Positions 55,509-64,000 of a stretch of 64,000 nucleotides of DNA are shown piece after piece. The number at the start of each line of letters is the position of its first letter. Position 1 is the first letter of the stretch. The DNA lies in assembly GCF_001428845.1 (NCBI RefSeq), contig NZ_LMIU01000012.1:500857-564856 (forward strand), given 5' to 3'. Position numbers and translations under genes: made by a program. Source of the stretch: Achromobacter sp. Root83. GTDB taxonomy: Bacteria; Pseudomonadota; Gammaproteobacteria; Burkholderiales; Burkholderiaceae_B. The notes under the pieces are model-generated. The model had not been told where the DNA came from and made no database searches. It was given only the letters and a program-made list of their open reading frames with translations.

Positions 55509-56852
55509 ATGAATTCCCCTCAACGCCCGCCCGCAGAGGGCGGCGCGATGAATCCCATGAAGGTGGGCCTGCTGGGTCTTGGCGTGGTTGGTGGCGGCAC
55601 ATGGACCGTGCTGTCCCGCAACGCCGAGGAAATCGCGCGCCGCGCCGGCCGCCGCATCGAGGTCACCCGCGCCGCCGTGCGCGACGTCGCCAAGGCGCGC
55701 TCGCGCGTGGGCGACTCGATCCACGTCGACACCGACGTGCACGGACTGGTGCGCGATCCCGAGATCGACATCGTCGTCGAACTGATCGGCGGCGACACGC
55801 TGGCGCTCGAACTGGTGCTGGAAGCAATCGCCAACGGCAAGCACGTGGTGACCGCCAACAAGGCGTTGCTGGCCAAGCACGGCAACGAGATCTTCGCCGC
55901 GGCGTCCGAACGCGGCGTGATGGTGACGTTCGAAGCCGCCGTCGCCGGCGGCATCCCCATCATCAAGGCGATCCGCGAAGGCCTGACGGCCAACCGCATC
56001 CAGTGGGTGGCCGGCATCATCAATGGCACCACCAACTTCATCCTGTCCGAAATGCGGTCGCGCGGCCTGCCGTTCGCCGAGGTGCTGGCCGAGGCGCAGC
56101 GCCTGGGCTACGCCGAAGCCGATCCCACATTCGACGTGGAGGGCGTGGATGCCGCGCACAAGCTGACCTTGCTGGCCTCGCTGGCCTTCGGCGTGCCGGT
56201 GCAGTTCGATCGCGCCTACATCGAAGGCATTTCGCAACTGGCGGCCGAAGACATCGAACACGCCGAGCGCCTGGGCTACCGCATCAAGCTGCTGGGCATC
56301 ACCAAGCGCCGTCCCGATGGCATCGAGCTGCGCGTGCATCCGGCGCTGGTGCCGTCCGAGCGCCTGCTGGCCAACGTCGAAGGCGCGATGAACGCCGTGC
56401 TGGTCAAGGGCGACGCCGTCGGTCCCACGCTGTACTACGGGCAAGGCGCGGGCGAAGAGCCCACCGCCTCGGCTGTCGTGGCCGACCTGGTGGACGTGAC
56501 CCGCCTGCATACCGCGGATCCGGGCAATCGCGTGCCGCACCTGGCCTTCCAGCCGGACGCCATGTCGGATACGCCGATCCTGCCGATCGAACTGGTCAGC
56601 ACCTCTTACTACCTGCGCCTGCGCGTGGACGATCAACCCGGCGTGCTGGCGGACATCGCCCGCATTCTGGCCGACCGCTCCATCTCCATCGGGTCGATGA
56701 TCCAGCAGCCCTCACATATCGGCGGCGCGGACATCATCTTCCTGACGCACGAGGCGGTGGAAGGCAACGTCAACCAAGCCATCGAACGCATCGAGTCCTT
56801 GCCCTTCGTGCGGTCCAAGGTAACGCGGCTGCGCGTGGAAAACCTGACGTGA
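55509..56852 (+). CDS. hom: Homoserine dehydrogenase
   Basis: The 447-residue enzyme has an NAD(P) motif (MKVGLLGLGVVGGGTW), the catalytic region NGTTNFILSEM, and a C-terminal ACT domain (YLRLRVDDQPGVLADIARIL) for feedback regulation. It reduces aspartate semialdehyde to homoserine for threonine and methionine. GGAGAAC precedes ATG 55509; the family start could also be ATG 55548. Confidence 0.97.
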   Translation: MNSPQRPPAEGGAMNPMKVGLLGLGVVGGGTWTVLSRNAEEIARRAGRRIEVTRAAVRDVAKARSRVGDSIHVDTDVHGLVRDPEIDIVVELIGGDTLALELVLEAIANGKHVVTANKALLAKHGNEIFAAASERGVMVTFEAAVAGGIPIIKAIREGLTANRIQWVAGIINGTTNFILSEMRSRGLPFAEVLAEAQRLGYAEADPTFDVEGVDAAHKLTLLASLAFGVPVQFDRAYIEGISQLAAEDIEHAERLGYRIKLLGITKRRPDGIELRVHPALVPSERLLANVEGAMNAVLVKGDAVGPTLYYGQGAGEEPTASAVVADLVDVTRLHTADPGNRVPHLAFQPDAMSDTPILPIELVSTSYYLRLRVDDQPGVLADIARILADRSISIGSMIQQPSHIGGADIIFLTHEAVEGNVNQAIERIESLPFVRSKVTRLRVENLT

Positions 56853-56856
56853 AGAT

Positions 56857-56940
56857 CCACCCCCGAAGTGCCTCCGGCGCTTCCCCCTCAAGGGGGCGCC
56901 GCCAGCGGACCGGCGGAGCCGGCTCCGCGGCGGCCCCGCT
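56857..56940. repeat. REP-like palindromic element between hom and thrC
   Basis: Contains CTTCCCCCTCAAGGGGG and GACCGGCGGAGCCGG in the same order as the copy at 55363-55440, so hom is bracketed by two such elements. Confidence 0.8.
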
Positions 56941-57045
56941 TGGGCTGCACCGGTGCCACGCGGCTCGGGGGTCTCGACTGCACAATTCAGCACTGCATGC
57001 GCTCGCCCCGGGACGGGGCGCGCAGCGCATACCGGAGGAACTCGC

Positions 57046-58455
57046 ATGAAATACATCTCTACCCGCGGCGGCATGGCCGCCCTGACGTTCTCCGACATCC
57101 TGCTCGAAGGCCTGGCGCCCGATGGCGGCCTGGCCGTGCCGGAATCGCTGCCCCAGGTGTCCGAGCAGACGCTCGAATCCTGGCGGGGCCTGCCGTACGC
57201 GGACCTGGCGTTCGAGGTGCTGTCGCTGTTTGCCACCGACATTCCCGCGGACGATCTGCGCCGCCTGACCCGCGCCGCCTACACGCAACAGATCTTCAAC
57301 AGCGAAGACATCGTGCCGCTGCGTCCGCTGAACGGCGGGCTGTCGCTGCTCGGCCTGTCCGAAGGGCCGACGCTGGCCTTCAAGGACATGGCCATGCAGT
57401 TCCTGGGCCAGGTGTTCGAATACGTGCTGGCCAAGCGCGGCACCACGTTGAATATCGTGGGGGCCACCTCCGGCGATACCGGCTCGGCCGCGGAATACGC
57501 CTTGCGCGGCAAGCAGGGCGTGGCGGTGTTCATGCTGTCGCCGCAAGGCCGCATGAGCGCCTTCCAGCGCGCGCAGATGTATTCCCTGCAGGACGAGAAC
57601 ATCCACAACATTGCCGTGCGCGGCGTGTTCGATGAAGCGCAGGACATCGTCAAGGCGCTGGCGGGCGATCTGGCTTTCAAGAGCAAGTACCGGCTCGGCG
57701 CGGTGAATTCCATCAACTGGGCCCGCATCGCCGCCCAGGTGGTGTATTACTTCCACGGATGGCTGCGCGCCACCAGCAAGCCGGGCCAGCAGGTCTCGTT
57801 TGCCGTGCCCTCGGGCAACTTCGGCAACATCCTGTCGGGCCACATCGCGCGCAGCATGGGCCTGCCCATCCGCCGCCTGGTGCTGGCCACGAACGAGAAC
57901 AACGTGCTGGAGGAATTCTTCCGCAGCGGCGTCTACCGCCCGCGCCCGGCCGAGCAGACTTACGCAACGTCCAGCCCGTCGATGGACATCTCGCGCGCCT
58001 CGAACTTCGAGCGCTTCGTGTTCGACCTGGTGGGCCGCGACGCGGGCCGCGTGAAGGAATTGTGGGCCGCGGTCGCGCGCGACGGATCGTTCGACCTGTC
58101 CGATTTGAAGCCGGAGTTCGAATCCCGCTATGGTTTCGTGTCTGGCGCCAGCTCGCACGACGACCGCCTCGCGACGATCCGGTCCGTGTATGAAGAGACG
58201 GGCGTGCTGATCGATCCTCACACCGCCGACGGGGTGAAAGTCGCCCGCGAATTCGTCGAGTCCGGCGTGCCGATGCTGGTGCTGGAAACGGCCTTGCCGG
58301 CCAAGTTCTCCGAGACCATCGAAGAGGCGCTTGGCCGTCCCGCCACGCCGCCCGGCAATCTGGCGGACCTCGAATCGTTGCCTCAGCGCGTGCAAACCAT
58401 GGATTGCGACCAGGCATCCGTGCGCCGATACATCGAGGCAAACGCCAAGGTGTAA
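57046..58455 (+). CDS. thrC: Threonine synthase
   Basis: The 469-residue PLP enzyme starts MKYISTRGGMAALTFSDILL and has the PLP lysine in PTLAFKDMAMQFLGQV and the phosphate-binding VGATSGDTGSAAEYA. It converts O-phosphohomoserine to threonine and follows hom. GGAGGAA precedes ATG 57046. Confidence 0.97.
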   Translation: MKYISTRGGMAALTFSDILLEGLAPDGGLAVPESLPQVSEQTLESWRGLPYADLAFEVLSLFATDIPADDLRRLTRAAYTQQIFNSEDIVPLRPLNGGLSLLGLSEGPTLAFKDMAMQFLGQVFEYVLAKRGTTLNIVGATSGDTGSAAEYALRGKQGVAVFMLSPQGRMSAFQRAQMYSLQDENIHNIAVRGVFDEAQDIVKALAGDLAFKSKYRLGAVNSINWARIAAQVVYYFHGWLRATSKPGQQVSFAVPSGNFGNILSGHIARSMGLPIRRLVLATNENNVLEEFFRSGVYRPRPAEQTYATSSPSMDISRASNFERFVFDLVGRDAGRVKELWAAVARDGSFDLSDLKPEFESRYGFVSGASSHDDRLATIRSVYEETGVLIDPHTADGVKVAREFVESGVPMLVLETALPAKFSETIEEALGRPATPPGNLADLESLPQRVQTMDCDQASVRRYIEANAKV

Positions 58456-58484
58456 AGGCGGCTTGCCGCTTGTGTAAGGTTGCA

Positions 58485-58517
58485 ACCCCTCGCAGGCGCC
58501 GCCCGCGAGGGGTTTTT
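58485..58517 (+). terminator. Terminator after thrC
   Basis: ACCCCTCGC (58485-58493) and GCGAGGGGT (58505-58513) form a 9-bp stem with an 11-nt loop, then a T run. Confidence 0.88.
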
Positions 58518-58633
58518 CACATATGGGGGTGGGGCGGATTACGTTCTCATGCACTTTTCCCACAACCCGACACGAATTCGGGGCCAGGTTCGGATACAGT
58601 GAATTCACCTATTCACAATCGGAGAACACGCCC

Positions 58634-58855
58634 ATGAATCTGAAGACCATGACGTTGGCCCTGGTGGTGACCGGAGTTGGGGTGCTGGCCGGATGCTCGT
58701 CGCCCTCGGTCATTCAGCAGCGGGACGGAACCTCTACCGTGACGCCCGACGCACCCGAATACAACAAGAAGTCGGACATGTACGAATACGACAAGGACGG
58801 CAAGAAGGTTCAGATCAACAAGGACGATGTGAAGTCCATCGAAGAGGTCAAGTAA
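58634..58855 (+). CDS. YgdI/YgdR-family small lipoprotein
   Basis: The 73-residue lipoprotein has lipobox LAGC (Cys near residue 21) and a short acidic mature domain with VIQQRDGTSTVTPDAPEYNK and DGKKVQINKDDVKSIEE, the YgdI/YgdR SH3-like pattern. Function is unknown. GGAG lies upstream of ATG 58634. Confidence 0.9.
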   Translation: MNLKTMTLALVVTGVGVLAGCSSPSVIQQRDGTSTVTPDAPEYNKKSDMYEYDKDGKKVQINKDDVKSIEEVK

Positions 58856-58878
58856 GCGCACCGCGTGTCTGACCCAAC

Positions 58879-58906
58879 AAAAACCCCGGCCCAGGCCGGG
58901 GTTTTT
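58879..58906. terminator. Bidirectional terminator
   Basis: AAACCCCGGC (58881-58890) and GCCGGGGTTT (58895-58904) around CCAG, with a T run after and A run before; serves the convergent YgdI-like and fbp genes. Confidence 0.9.
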
Positions 58907-58922
58907 GCATGGGCGGAAGGGC

Positions 58923-59942
58923 TTACTTGCCGGCGTCTTCCGCGTGATAGCGGCCCACGCGCTCGACTTCGTTCTTCGAGCCCAGGATCACGCTGACGCG
59001 CTGATGCAGCTTGTCGGGCTGGATGTCCATGATGCGCTGCGTGCCGTTGATTGACGCGCCGCCTGCCTGCTCGATCAGGAAGCTCATCGGATTGGCCTCG
59101 TACATCAGGCGCAGCTTGCCGGCCTTGCCGGGCTCGCGCGCGTCCCAGGGATACATGAAGATGCCGCCGCGGGTCAGGATGCGATGCACGTCCGCCACCA
59201 TCGAGGCGATCCAACGCATGTTGAAGTCCTTGCCCAACGGACCGGTCGAACCGGCCAGGCAGTCGTCGATGTAGCGCTTCACGGGGGGAGCCCAGTGGCG
59301 CATGTTCGACATGTTGATGGCGAACTCCTTGGTGTCTTCCGGCACGCGGATGTTCTCGTGCGTGAGCACCCACGAACCCATTTCGCGGTCCAGAGTGAAG
59401 CCGACCACGCCATTGCCGATGGTCAGCACCAGCATGGTCTGCGGGCCATAGACGGCGTAGCCGGCCACCACCTGCTTGTTGCCCGGCTGCAGGAAGTCGT
59501 CTTCGCAGACCGGCGCGCCCGATACGTCGTGGGGCGCGTGCAGCACCGAGAAGATGGTGCCGATGGACACGTTCACGTCGATGTTCGACGAGCCGTCCAG
59601 GGGATCGAACAACAGCAGGTATTCGCCCTTGGGGTAGCGGTTCGGGATCAGATGGATGGTTTCCATCTCTTCCGAGGCCATGGCCGCGAGGTGGCCGCCC
59701 CATTCATTGGCTTCCAGCAGGATTTCGTTGGACAGCACGTCCAGCTTCTTCTGGACTTCGCCCTGGACGTTTTCGCTTTCCAGGCTGCCCAGGACGCCGC
59801 CGAGCGCGCCCTTGCTGACTGCATGGCTGATGGCCTTGCAGGCGCGCGCGACCACTTCGATGAGCAGTCGCACTTCCGGGGCGAGGGCTTGGGCGGAGCG
59901 TTGTTGCTCCACCAGGTACTGAGTGAGTGTTTTGCGTTTCAA
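58923..59942 (-). CDS. fbp: Fructose-1,6-bisphosphatase class 1
   Basis: The 339-residue enzyme carries the class I metal and substrate motifs: [20 protein letters not shown] near residue 105 and the later [20 protein letters not shown]. It performs the committed step of gluconeogenesis. It lies 10 bp downstream of pepN on the same strand. Confidence 0.97.
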   Translation of the reverse strand: MKRKTLTQYLVEQQRSAQALAPEVRLLIEVVARACKAISHAVSKGALGGVLGSLESENVQGEVQKKLDVLSNEILLEANEWGGHLAAMASEEMETIHLIPNRYPKGEYLLLFDPLDGSSNIDVNVSIGTIFSVLHAPHDVSGAPVCEDDFLQPGNKQVVAGYAVYGPQTMLVLTIGNGVVGFTLDREMGSWVLTHENIRVPEDTKEFAINMSNMRHWAPPVKRYIDDCLAGSTGPLGKDFNMRWIASMVADVHRILTRGGIFMYPWDAREPGKAGKLRLMYEANPMSFLIEQAGGASINGTQRIMDIQPDKLHQRVSVILGSKNEVERVGRYHAEDAGK

Positions 59943-59952
59943 AAGGGTCTCC

Positions 59953-62658
59953 CTATGCTGCGAATTCTAAAGCCTTGGATACGATTTCCTGCACGTTGCG
60001 CGACAGGCCATCATGCTGGCGCACCTGCTGCAGGGCGGTCTGCATGGGCGTGCGCAACGCGGGTACGAAGCGCGACCAGTTGTCCAGCGCGCGCGCCAGA
60101 CGGGCGGCGATTTCCGGGTTGAGCGCGTCCAGCGCCAGCACCTGTTCAGCCCAGAAGGCGTAGCCCGAACCATCCGGGTGGTGCATGCCGCGGGCGTTGT
60201 TCAGGCAGAACTGGAAGATCAGCGCGCGGGCGCGGTTCGGGTTGCGCAAAGTGAAGGCCGGATGCGTCATCAGTTTGCGCGCGGTCTGCACGGTGGTCGA
60301 GCGGGCGGTGGCCTGAAGGGCGAACCACTTGTCCACCACCAGCGGGTTGTCGCGCCACTTGTCGTAGAACGCCGCTAGCGCTTCCTGCGGAAACTCGCCC
60401 TGCCCGTAGTTGATCAGGGCGGACAGCGCGGCCATGCTGTCGGTCATGTTGCCCGCCTGGCCGTACTGCCGTTCGGCCAGGCGCTGGGCCTCTTGTTCGC
60501 CGGCGGCCATCAGGTGGCTGAGCGCCAGGTTCTTCAGCGCGCGCCTGCCGGCCGGAACCGGGGCGGGGCTGTATTCGCCCGGGGTCTGGTTGTCGTCGAA
60601 GGCGTGGCGGAACTCGGCTTCGAGCTGACGTCCGAGTTCGGCGCGCAGAAAGTCGCGGGCCACGGCCAGCGCGGGCGGGTCGACCTGCTGCATGCGTTCA
60701 GCCAGGGTCTTTTCCGACGGCAGGGCCAGCGCGCGGGCGCGGTACGCGGCGTCCAGCGCCGGGTCGGTGAGCAGCGCGCGCCATGCTTCGATGAAGGCGG
60801 CGTCGGCGTGCAGCGTGCGTCCGGCCTGGCGGGCTTGGGCCAGCGCCAGGATCTGGCGGGTGGCCAGTTCCTGGCCGGCTTCCCAGCGCGCGAAGGGGTT
60901 GCTGTCATGCGCGGACAGCAGGGCCAGTTCCTCGTCGGTCCAGTCGTAGCCCACGATGACGGGCGCCGAGAAGTCGCGCAGCAGCGACGGCACGGGACGG
61001 TCGGCGATGTCGTCGAACACCCATTGCTGGCTGTGCGTCGTCAGTTCCAGCAGAGCCGTTTCGGTGACGGCTCCGTCTTGGCGCAAGGGCAGGGCGCGGC
61101 CGTCGCGGTCCAGCAGGCCGATGGCGAAGGGGATGTGATAGGGCGCCTTGACGTAGTCGGCGCCGGCCTTTCTTTCGACGCCCACCGGCTGGCAGTCCTG
61201 GGTCAAGGTCACGGTGCAGCGGCGGGCCACGGCGTCGTGATCGAGCTTGACCGTGACGCGCGGCGTGCCCGCCTGGCGGTACCAGCGGCGGAACACGGAC
61301 AGGTCGCGGCCGGGCTGCTGGCGCACGTAGACAGACTCCATGGCGTCGACGAAGTCGTCGCAAGTCACGGCCTGGCCATCGTGGCGGCGGAAGTATTCGT
61401 CCATGCCGGCGCGGAAACCCGCCTCGCCCAGCAACGTGTGCTGCATGCGGATGACTTCGGCGCCTTTCTCGTACACGGTGGCCGTATAGAAGTTGCCGAT
61501 TTCCTGGTAGCTTTCCGGACGGATCGGGTGCGCCATGGGACCCGCATCTTCCGGGAACTGGGCGGCGCGCAGCGCCACCACGTCGTCGATGCGCTTGACG
61601 GCGCGGGCGCTGGCCGCCGCGGTGGCGTCCATGCCGTGCGCCATCATGTCCGCGCTGAATTCCTGATCGCGGAAGACGGTCAGGCCTTCCTTCAGGCTTA
61701 GCTGGAACCAGTCGCGGCAGGTGATGCGGTTGCCGGTCCAGTTGTGGAAGTACTCGTGTCCAATGACGGACTCGATGCCTTCGTAGTTGGCGTCCGTGGC
61801 GGTGTCCGCATCGGCCAGCACGTAGGCCGCGTTGAAGATATTCAGGCCCTTGTTCTCCATGGCGCCCATGTTGAAGTCATGGACGGCCACGATCATGAAG
61901 CGGTCAAGGTCCAGCTCCAGCCCGAAGCGGGTTTCATCCCAGCGCAAGGCCCGCACCAGCGAATCCAGCGCCCACTCGGTCTTGGTTTCGGAGCCGGGAT
62001 CGCTGTAGACCTGCAGCAGCACGTCGCGCCCGCTTGCCGTCTTGACGGTGGTTTCGCGGTGTGTCAGGTTGCCCGCCACCAGCGCGAATAGGTAGCAGGG
62101 CTTGGGGAACGGGTCTTCCCATTCCACCTCGTTGCGGCCATCCGGCAATTGGCGCGTAGCGATCAAGTTGCCGTTGGACAGCAAGACGGGATAAGCCGGC
62201 TGCGCACGCAGGGTGACGCGGTAGCGGGACATGACGTCGGGCCGATCGGCGAACCACGTAATGCGCCGGAAGCCTTCCGCCTCGCATTGCGTGAAGAAAT
62301 TGCCGCCTGACACGTACAGTCCCATCAGCGTGGAATTGGCGGACGGCTTGCAGCGGCTGACGATCTCGACCGTGGCATCGGCCGGCAGGCCCTGCAGCGC
62401 AAGACTGTGATCGGACAGGTGGTAGCTGTCGGCGGACAGCGCCGCGCCATTCACGCCTACCGAGACGAGTTCCAGGTCTTCTCCGTCCAGGATCAAGGCG
62501 GCGTCGGCGCTGGCTCCGGCCTTGCGCTGCACTCGCATCGTGCAACGAACTTCGGTCGCGTCGGGCGCAAGATCGAAGGCGAGAGCGACTTCGGGAATGT
62601 CGTAGGGGTAGGGCTGGTAATCCTTGCGGTATACAGTAACGGGCGTTTCGGTGCGCAT
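59953..62658 (-). CDS. pepN: Aminopeptidase N (M1 family)
   Basis: The 901-residue zinc peptidase has the [12 protein letters not shown] exopeptidase motif and the [13 protein letters not shown] zinc site (HExxH), with a downstream Glu ligand. Length matches E. coli PepN (about 870). The C-terminal helical domain is intact. fbp follows directly. Confidence 0.97.
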   Translation of the reverse strand: MRTETPVTVYRKDYQPYPYDIPEVALAFDLAPDATEVRCTMRVQRKAGASADAALILDGEDLELVSVGVNGAALSADSYHLSDHSLALQGLPADATVEIVSRCKPSANSTLMGLYVSGGNFFTQCEAEGFRRITWFADRPDVMSRYRVTLRAQPAYPVLLSNGNLIATRQLPDGRNEVEWEDPFPKPCYLFALVAGNLTHRETTVKTASGRDVLLQVYSDPGSETKTEWALDSLVRALRWDETRFGLELDLDRFMIVAVHDFNMGAMENKGLNIFNAAYVLADADTATDANYEGIESVIGHEYFHNWTGNRITCRDWFQLSLKEGLTVFRDQEFSADMMAHGMDATAAASARAVKRIDDVVALRAAQFPEDAGPMAHPIRPESYQEIGNFYTATVYEKGAEVIRMQHTLLGEAGFRAGMDEYFRRHDGQAVTCDDFVDAMESVYVRQQPGRDLSVFRRWYRQAGTPRVTVKLDHDAVARRCTVTLTQDCQPVGVERKAGADYVKAPYHIPFAIGLLDRDGRALPLRQDGAVTETALLELTTHSQQWVFDDIADRPVPSLLRDFSAPVIVGYDWTDEELALLSAHDSNPFARWEAGQELATRQILALAQARQAGRTLHADAAFIEAWRALLTDPALDAAYRARALALPSEKTLAERMQQVDPPALAVARDFLRAELGRQLEAEFRHAFDDNQTPGEYSPAPVPAGRRALKNLALSHLMAAGEQEAQRLAERQYGQAGNMTDSMAALSALINYGQGEFPQEALAAFYDKWRDNPLVVDKWFALQATARSTTVQTARKLMTHPAFTLRNPNRARALIFQFCLNNARGMHHPDGSGYAFWAEQVLALDALNPEIAARLARALDNWSRFVPALRTPMQTALQQVRQHDGLSRNVQEIVSKALEFAA

Positions 62659-62808
62659 GGGATTGCAGTCCTGTGGGAACGAGGGGTCTATTGTAGTGGC
62701 TGGCTGCTGGGCTCGCCCTGGGGCTTACGGGCTAGCCGTAAACTTTTGGCAAGCGGGCATGTCAAAGGTCAGTATGATGGGCGCCGTCGCACACGAGGAG
62801 TTGCAAAA

Positions 62809-63444
62809 ATGTCCAAACCGTCTTTGTTCAGCAGTGTGGGCCGTTGGGCCGGTATATTGGCCGTGCTCGGGGTGCTGACGTTGACGGGTTGCGCGGCCCC
62901 CACCGTGTCGGCAAGAGTGACCTCATTTCAGCAATGGCCGGCGGGCGTCGAAGGGCAGACCTACCAGTTCGTCCCGGCGGATCCGTCGCAAATCAATAAT
63001 CTCGAACACCAGTCCTTCCAGGATATGGTGCGGGCCGGCATCGGCGCGACCGGATTGATCGAGGCCAAGCAAGGCGTCAAGGGCCGCTTCGATGTGTCGT
63101 TCCGCCATGGTTCCTCGCAGACCCAGGTAATGGTGCGCCGTCCTTACGATCCGTTCTTTTACGGCGGATATGGCGGATTCTACGGACCGCGGCCGTGGGG
63201 GATGGGCGCGGGTTTCTGGGGGCCGGACTGGGTGGATGTGCCGATGGTGGTTCAGCGGAATTCCCTTACCCTGCACATCCGCGATACCCAGCAAGGGGGC
63301 GCGGAGGTATACCGCTCGACCGCTTTCATACTGAGCGAGAGTGACGATTTCATTCGGACCATGCCCTTTCTGGTCCGAGCAATATTTGACAATTTCCCGG
63401 GGAATAATGGCTCGGAACGCGAGATTCAATTCCCGCTGCGATGA
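62809..63444 (+). CDS. DUF4136 lipoprotein
   Basis: The 211-residue protein has a signal and lipobox LTGCAAP (Cys near residue 28), then the DUF4136 pattern YQFVPADPSQINNLEHQSFQ with a Tyr/Gly/Phe-rich patch (DPFFYGGYGGFYGPRPWG) in the middle. ATG 62809 follows GAGGAG. It is probably an outer-membrane protein of unknown role. Confidence 0.85.
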   Translation: MSKPSLFSSVGRWAGILAVLGVLTLTGCAAPTVSARVTSFQQWPAGVEGQTYQFVPADPSQINNLEHQSFQDMVRAGIGATGLIEAKQGVKGRFDVSFRHGSSQTQVMVRRPYDPFFYGGYGGFYGPRPWGMGAGFWGPDWVDVPMVVQRNSLTLHIRDTQQGGAEVYRSTAFILSESDDFIRTMPFLVRAIFDNFPGNNGSEREIQFPLR

Positions 63445-63477
63445 GCCGGACAGCGTCCGGAGCCAACTTCGTTAAAT

Positions 63478-63509
63478 AAAAACGGCGCACCAAATTGGTG
63501 CGCCGTTTT
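63478..63509. terminator. Bidirectional terminator
   Basis: ACGGCGCACCAA (about 63482-63493) and TTGGTGCGCCGT (about 63495-63506) form a long stem flanked by A and T runs, between convergent genes. Confidence 0.92.
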
Positions 63510-63531
63510 GTTTCTTACTGAAGAATAGGTT

Positions 63532-63921
63532 TTATTCTTTGATAAGAAAGCTCTCGCGCGTGGCGCCCGAGGCTTCTTCGGCGGCCAGCCAGCGCGGCGC
63601 CTTGCCGCGACCGCTCCAGGTTTCCCCGGTTTGGGGGTGGCGATACTTCGGCGCCACCGCGCGTTTGGCAGCGTTGGCGGCGCGGGCGGGGGCGCCGGCC
63701 TTGCGGCGCGTGCCGGTGCCGGTGGCGGCGCGGGCGGGCTTGCCGGCACCGAAGGCTGCGATGATCTCTTCAGGGGTGATGTCGTACTCGCGCATCGAAG
63801 TGATGATCGAGGTGATCACGGGCTTGCGGCGCTTCGTTTGTAGGACCTCAGCCTTCTTCTGGAGCTTGTTGATTTCCTTTTCGATCTTTGCTTGCAGAGC
63901 TGCGTATGTTTCTCGGGCCAT
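63532..63921 (-). CDS. H-NS family histone-like protein
   Basis: The 129-residue protein has an N-terminal oligomerising coiled coil (MARETYAALQAKIEKEINKL), a flexible Ala/Arg/Lys-rich linker (about residues 58-88) and the H-NS DNA-binding motif YRHPQTGETWSGRGKAPRWL. It is of the Bordetella/Burkholderia small H-NS type, which silences AT-rich DNA. The upstream 63922-64000 is AT-rich, fitting autoregulation. Confidence 0.93.
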   Translation of the reverse strand: MARETYAALQAKIEKEINKLQKKAEVLQTKRRKPVITSIITSMREYDITPEEIIAAFGAGKPARAATGTGTRRKAGAPARAANAAKRAVAPKYRHPQTGETWSGRGKAPRWLAAEEASGATRESFLIKE

Positions 63922-64000
63922 GGTTTATTCCTGATTATGGAACTGCTTTAATCGCCGGCGAAGTTATGTTTATTTGTTGTGCTTCGCATAATACAGAAGT

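Overview
The window is dense, GC-rich chromosomal DNA of a betaproteobacterium. Gene content and order fit the Alcaligenaceae (Achromobacter/Bordetella type): rpsF-priB-rpsR-rplI-dnaB, hemCDXY, alaC-hom-thrC, recA-recX, a globin-coupled diguanylate cyclase like Bordetella BpeGReg, and a small H-NS-type histone-like protein. I see no insertion sequence, prophage, CRISPR array or rRNA operon. Genus placement is inference.

Layout. 1-5.2 kb: a truncated gene, a DUF817 membrane protein, then the S6/PriB/S18/L9 ribosomal-replication operon and a kinase-like gene coupled to dnaB. 5.2-12 kb: mostly minus-strand genes (SBF-like transporter, lipoprotein-pdxA pair, Lrp regulator, XRE-like protein, DedA protein, MocR regulator), with a GC-rich minisatellite and the first of two 79-bp repeats. 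12-17 kb: initiator tRNA-Met, small hypothetical genes, the second 79-bp repeat, a BaiN-like flavoprotein, a two-gene unit whose second product resembles a Nif11 leader, an entericidin and a lipoprotein. 17-25.6 kb: an aspartate carbamoyltransferase with an extra N-terminal helix-turn-helix region, the globin diguanylate cyclase, rdgC, an MHS-type MFS transporter and a TctDE-like two-component system. 25.6-35 kb: recA (visible LexA box)-recX, divergent metR/metE, a DUF2889 gene, and sucCD.

35-42 kb: two tandem TerC-family membrane proteins with structured leaders, a 40-residue pilin-like microprotein, hemC-hemD-hemX-hemY, and ppa. 42-51 kb: a catabolic-looking cluster with an IclR regulator, two SDR dehydrogenases, a branched-chain-type ABC importer (binding protein, two ATPases, and one polypeptide joining LivH and LivM), a cupin, a Dabb protein and a FAH-family hydrolase. 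The substrate cannot be read from sequence. 51-64 kb: entericidin, PIN-PhoH ATPase, PrxQ/Bcp and an Mth938-like protein, alaC-hom-thrC with REP-like palindromes flanking hom, fbp and pepN, two lipoproteins, and an H-NS-type protein.

The most unusual items are the pilin-like microprotein between terC and hemC, the Nif11-like gene pair, the HTH-carrying ATCase, the paired 79-bp repeats with DnaA-box-like arms, a Shine-Dalgarno-sequestering hairpin before the first TerC gene, and a structured minus-strand intergenic element at 21.2-21.5 kb.
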